56,622 bases of DNA from an uncultured Prevotellaceae bacterium (GTDB taxonomy: Bacteria; Bacteroidota; Bacteroidia; Bacteroidales; Bacteroidaceae). Shown piece by piece: positions 54,319-56,622 of the stretch. Position 1 is the stretch's first letter. Each line of letters opens with the position of its first letter. The translations under genes and the position numbers were made by a program. A model generated the notes under the pieces. That model did no database searches. It was not told the DNA's origin and saw only the letters and a program-made list of their open reading frames with translations. The stretch lies in contig CACXJZ010000008.1 in NCBI GenBank assembly GCA_902768105.1, positions 1 to 56,622 on the forward strand. Direction: 5' to 3'.

Positions 54319-56313
54319 TTATTTTATTTTCTTGCGCAGTTCCTCAATTTGCCTATTTATGTCCGCTTGCATCTCAATAAGCCTATCCAATTCCTGCTTA
54401 TATTCATGGTTGTCTTCCTTCTTTGCAGTCAAATCAGCAGTTGTACTTAGAGTTTTATCTCCATCCCGAAATTCAGGGAACGGCAAATCAGCACTATCAC
54501 TCGCATACTGTTTGATAGCCTCGATGAATGGCTTGCCGTAAGCCTTGGCTTTATACTCGCCAAAGCCATATACATCCGCCATCGCCTCCAATGTCGTAGG
54601 ACGTTTCAGTACAAGGTCTTGCAGCGATTTGTCGGACATGACGATAAAGGCGGGCTTGCCAATCTCTGCTGCCACTTGACGGCGCACCTCACGCAAGCGA
54701 TTGAACAAATCGCCCGATTGTCCTTGTCCTACTGCAGCCCATTCCATTTCCCGTTCCTCACGTTGTTTCTTTCTACGTGACTTCACAGTAAACTCCTCAC
54801 GGTTGATAATGGCGAGTTGCACCATACTCCTCCCATAAAGCACTTCCTGTCCCAATAGCGTGATATGCAGATGCCGGTCCTCATTATAGGCTATCTCGAA
54901 GAATCCCATCTGCAGCATCTGCAACAGATAGTCGTGCCAGTCTCGAGCAGAAATATCGCGTCCTGTTCCAAAGGTCTTAATCTCGTTATACTTGTTGCTC
55001 ACCACATCAGGCGACAACGTACCTCGCAAAATATCTACCATCAGCGTGAATCCGATTTTCTCCTCCGTACGGACAATGGCCGAGAGGGCTTTCTGTACGA
55101 TTGTCGTTCCGTCGAACATCTGAGGTGGAGTATGACACACATCGCAATTGCCACAATCTTTTCCGCTGATTTCTCCAAAATAGTTCAAGAGGATACGACG
55201 TCGACATACCTGCGCCTCAGCATACTCCTGCATACGCTTCAGTTTGTCGAAATTAATTTCCCGCTGTCCGCTTTCGTCCGCAAACTTCCGCAGAGTGATA
55301 ATGTCCTGCAGGTTGTAGAACAAGATTGTCTCGCAAGGCAGACCGTCGCGACCACCACGCCCTATTTCCTGATAGAAACTCTCGATGCTCTTGGGCAGAT
55401 TATAATGAACCACAAAACGCACATTGCTCTTGTCGATACCCATACCAAAAGCGATGGTGGCACAGATTACCTGCACACGGTCGTTCTGGAAATCGTCCTG
55501 CACTTGGTTACGCTCTGAGTTAGGCATTCCTGCATGATACACACCCACGGAAAAACCATCCTGCTTCAACTTGGCAGCAAGCGTTTCCGTCGTTTTTCGA
55601 GCCAGACAATAGATGATGCCGCTCTCACCAGGATGTCTGCGAATAAGCTCCTCGATGGAACGCAGCTTGTCCTTAGCAGAATAGCCACGTTTCACGTCGA
55701 GGCTCAGGTTCGGACGGTCAAAACTGCTGATATAAGTCTTGGCATCTTTAATGTTCAGTTGCACCAGAATATCCTCCTTCGTAACCTTGTCGGCAGTAGC
55801 CGTTAGGGCCATAATCGGCACACGAGGGAACAACTGCTTCAACTGCCCCAACTGCGTATATTCAGGTCGGAAGTCGTGACCCCAACCTGATATACAATGC
55901 GCCTCATCAATAGCAAATAGTGACACCTTCACATTCTGTAGTATCGTAAGGACTCCACCCACCAATCGTTCAGGCGAGATATAGAGCATCTTCACTTTCC
56001 CGTCCACACAACGATTAATGATGTCGCGGTTATAGCCCTCGTCGTTGCTGCTGTTCAATGCCTCCGCAGTAATGCCATTCATCCGTAAGCCCTCCACCTG
56101 GTCTTTCATCAACGAAATCAACGGAGACACGATAACCGCCATCCCGTCCGTCATCAGCGCCGCCATCTGAAAGCACAGCGACTTGCCGCCACCCGTAGGC
56201 ATCAGCACCAGAGAGTCGCCACCGCCAATAGTGTGCATGATGATATCCTTCTGCAAAGGCCGGAACTCATCATACCCATAATAGCTCTTTAATACCTGTT
56301 CTATGTTATTCAT
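54319..56313 (-). CDS. recQ: ATP-dependent DNA helicase RecQ
   Basis: 664 aa. Order: helicase core with Walker A LMPTGGGKS, ISPLISLMKDQV, DEAH box IDEAHCISGWGHDFRPEY, LTATA and QEIGRGGRDG; a RecQ-C-terminal zinc region with CRRRILLNYFGE...CGNCDVCHTPP; winged helix; then HRDC (AFIVMSDKSLQDLVLKRPTTLEAMADVYGFGEYKAKAYG). The last roughly 60 residues end in a predicted coiled coil (ELDRLIEMQADINRQIEELRKKIK). It unwinds DNA in recombination and repair. The ATG at 56311-56313 follows AAAGGTGAG; a start eight codons upstream is less likely. Confidence 0.96.
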   Translation of the reverse strand: MNNIEQVLKSYYGYDEFRPLQKDIIMHTIGGGDSLVLMPTGGGKSLCFQMAALMTDGMAVIVSPLISLMKDQVEGLRMNGITAEALNSSNDEGYNRDIINRCVDGKVKMLYISPERLVGGVLTILQNVKVSLFAIDEAHCISGWGHDFRPEYTQLGQLKQLFPRVPIMALTATADKVTKEDILVQLNIKDAKTYISSFDRPNLSLDVKRGYSAKDKLRSIEELIRRHPGESGIIYCLARKTTETLAAKLKQDGFSVGVYHAGMPNSERNQVQDDFQNDRVQVICATIAFGMGIDKSNVRFVVHYNLPKSIESFYQEIGRGGRDGLPCETILFYNLQDIITLRKFADESGQREINFDKLKRMQEYAEAQVCRRRILLNYFGEISGKDCGNCDVCHTPPQMFDGTTIVQKALSAIVRTEEKIGFTLMVDILRGTLSPDVVSNKYNEIKTFGTGRDISARDWHDYLLQMLQMGFFEIAYNEDRHLHITLLGQEVLYGRSMVQLAIINREEFTVKSRRKKQREEREMEWAAVGQGQSGDLFNRLREVRRQVAAEIGKPAFIVMSDKSLQDLVLKRPTTLEAMADVYGFGEYKAKAYGKPFIEAIKQYASDSADLPFPEFRDGDKTLSTTADLTAKKEDNHEYKQELDRLIEMQADINRQIEELRKKIK

Positions 56314-56622
56314 ATTTATCTCACCTTTTGCTTGCAAAGAATGTTAAGTATTTTTCGAAGCAATCACAATCCCTGTTTACATCAGTATTTGCCGATGACA
56401 GTTAATACGCTGCAAATATACTAATTGTTCTTGAATTGACTATAGATTATTGTGTTTTTCTTCTTCCATCTTCCTTCTTCCATCTTCCTTCAGCCTTCAG
56501 CCATCATACATCGTCAATGTCACTCACCTCTTACCTTTGCATCCGATTATAGAGATTGTTCCATTTTCATGAAATAATTCTTGCAGATGGATGCAATACG
56601 GTTTAAGTTTTGTAGCTTTGCT
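56314..56622 (+). other. Intergenic end of the window with two plus-strand promoter boxes
   Basis: No gene is visible. CTTCCATCTTC/CAGC quasi-tandem repeats (about 56459-56512) precede TACCTTTG (56532-56539), and a second box TAGCTTTG (56613-56620) sits at the very end. Both point rightwards, towards a gene outside the window. Confidence 0.5.

Overview
This window reads as a chromosomal segment of a Bacteroidota, most likely Prevotellaceae-type, bacterium. The sequence evidence is: many promoters with the Bacteroidota -7 box TAnnTTTG, a fused lpxC/fabZ gene, an HU-CCDC81/SPOR protein, a 41-aa 'MKKKKYE...' ORF overlapping a fimbrillin-like lipoprotein gene, a reverse-type rubrerythrin, a propeller/Y_Y_Y/AraC membrane regulator, and very short 5' leaders. 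No rRNA, CRISPR array or intact transposon was seen.

Layout. 1-4.0 kb is an accessory patch: a partial fimbrillin-like lipoprotein gene, an orphan antitoxin with a 12-codon stub of its toxin, a DUF4160/DUF2442 pair, a DUF4143-type ATPase behind three 13-bp repeats spaced exactly 33 bp apart, and a decayed ORF. Its promoters and terminators are built from repeated modules. 4.0-10.1 kb is a minus-strand run cstA, outer-membrane barrel, nadC, M23 peptidase, C69 dipeptidase. 10.2-20.5 kb holds a GHL10 glycosidase, a TrmH methyltransferase, an HD phosphohydrolase and the envelope operon lpxD, lpxC/fabZ, lpxA, miaA, PBP1A. 20.5-23.5 kb is a minus operon rfbC, ugd and two lipoproteins. 23.6-29.5 kb holds HU-CCDC81/SPOR, FHA, radA, queC and a TonB receptor.

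29.5-35.5 kb is accessory again: two lipoproteins that share promoter, leader, signal peptide and terminator but differ in the mature protein; an unknown membrane protein; a remnant of an S24/UmuD-type gene; a lone DUF6922-like gene; and a nucleoside hydrolase with a cytidylate-kinase-like gene. 35.6-39.7 kb carries two tandem secreted paralogues (700 and 664 aa) with beta-domains, a CPxC knuckle, a FecR-like domain and unrelated C-terminal modules. This pair is the best candidate here for an undescribed system. 39.9-50.4 kb holds pgk, a SusR-like one-component regulator, a predicted ~185-nt structured RNA, ribE, uvrA, tRNA-Thr(CGU), tRNA-Gly(CCC) and rpsA. 50.5-56.3 kb holds cdd, a beta-helix lipoprotein, rubrerythrin, a small membrane protein, an SGNH esterase and recQ.

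Two themes cut across the window. First, short GC-rich palindromes and quasi-tandem repeats sit in frame inside conserved genes (M23 peptidase, TonB receptor, ribE, uvrA, SGNH esterase, miaA, HD protein). Second, similar simple repeats sit directly upstream of many -7 boxes. Together they suggest repeat expansion acting on both promoters and protein loops. All functional calls rest on motif recognition by eye; no database search was run.
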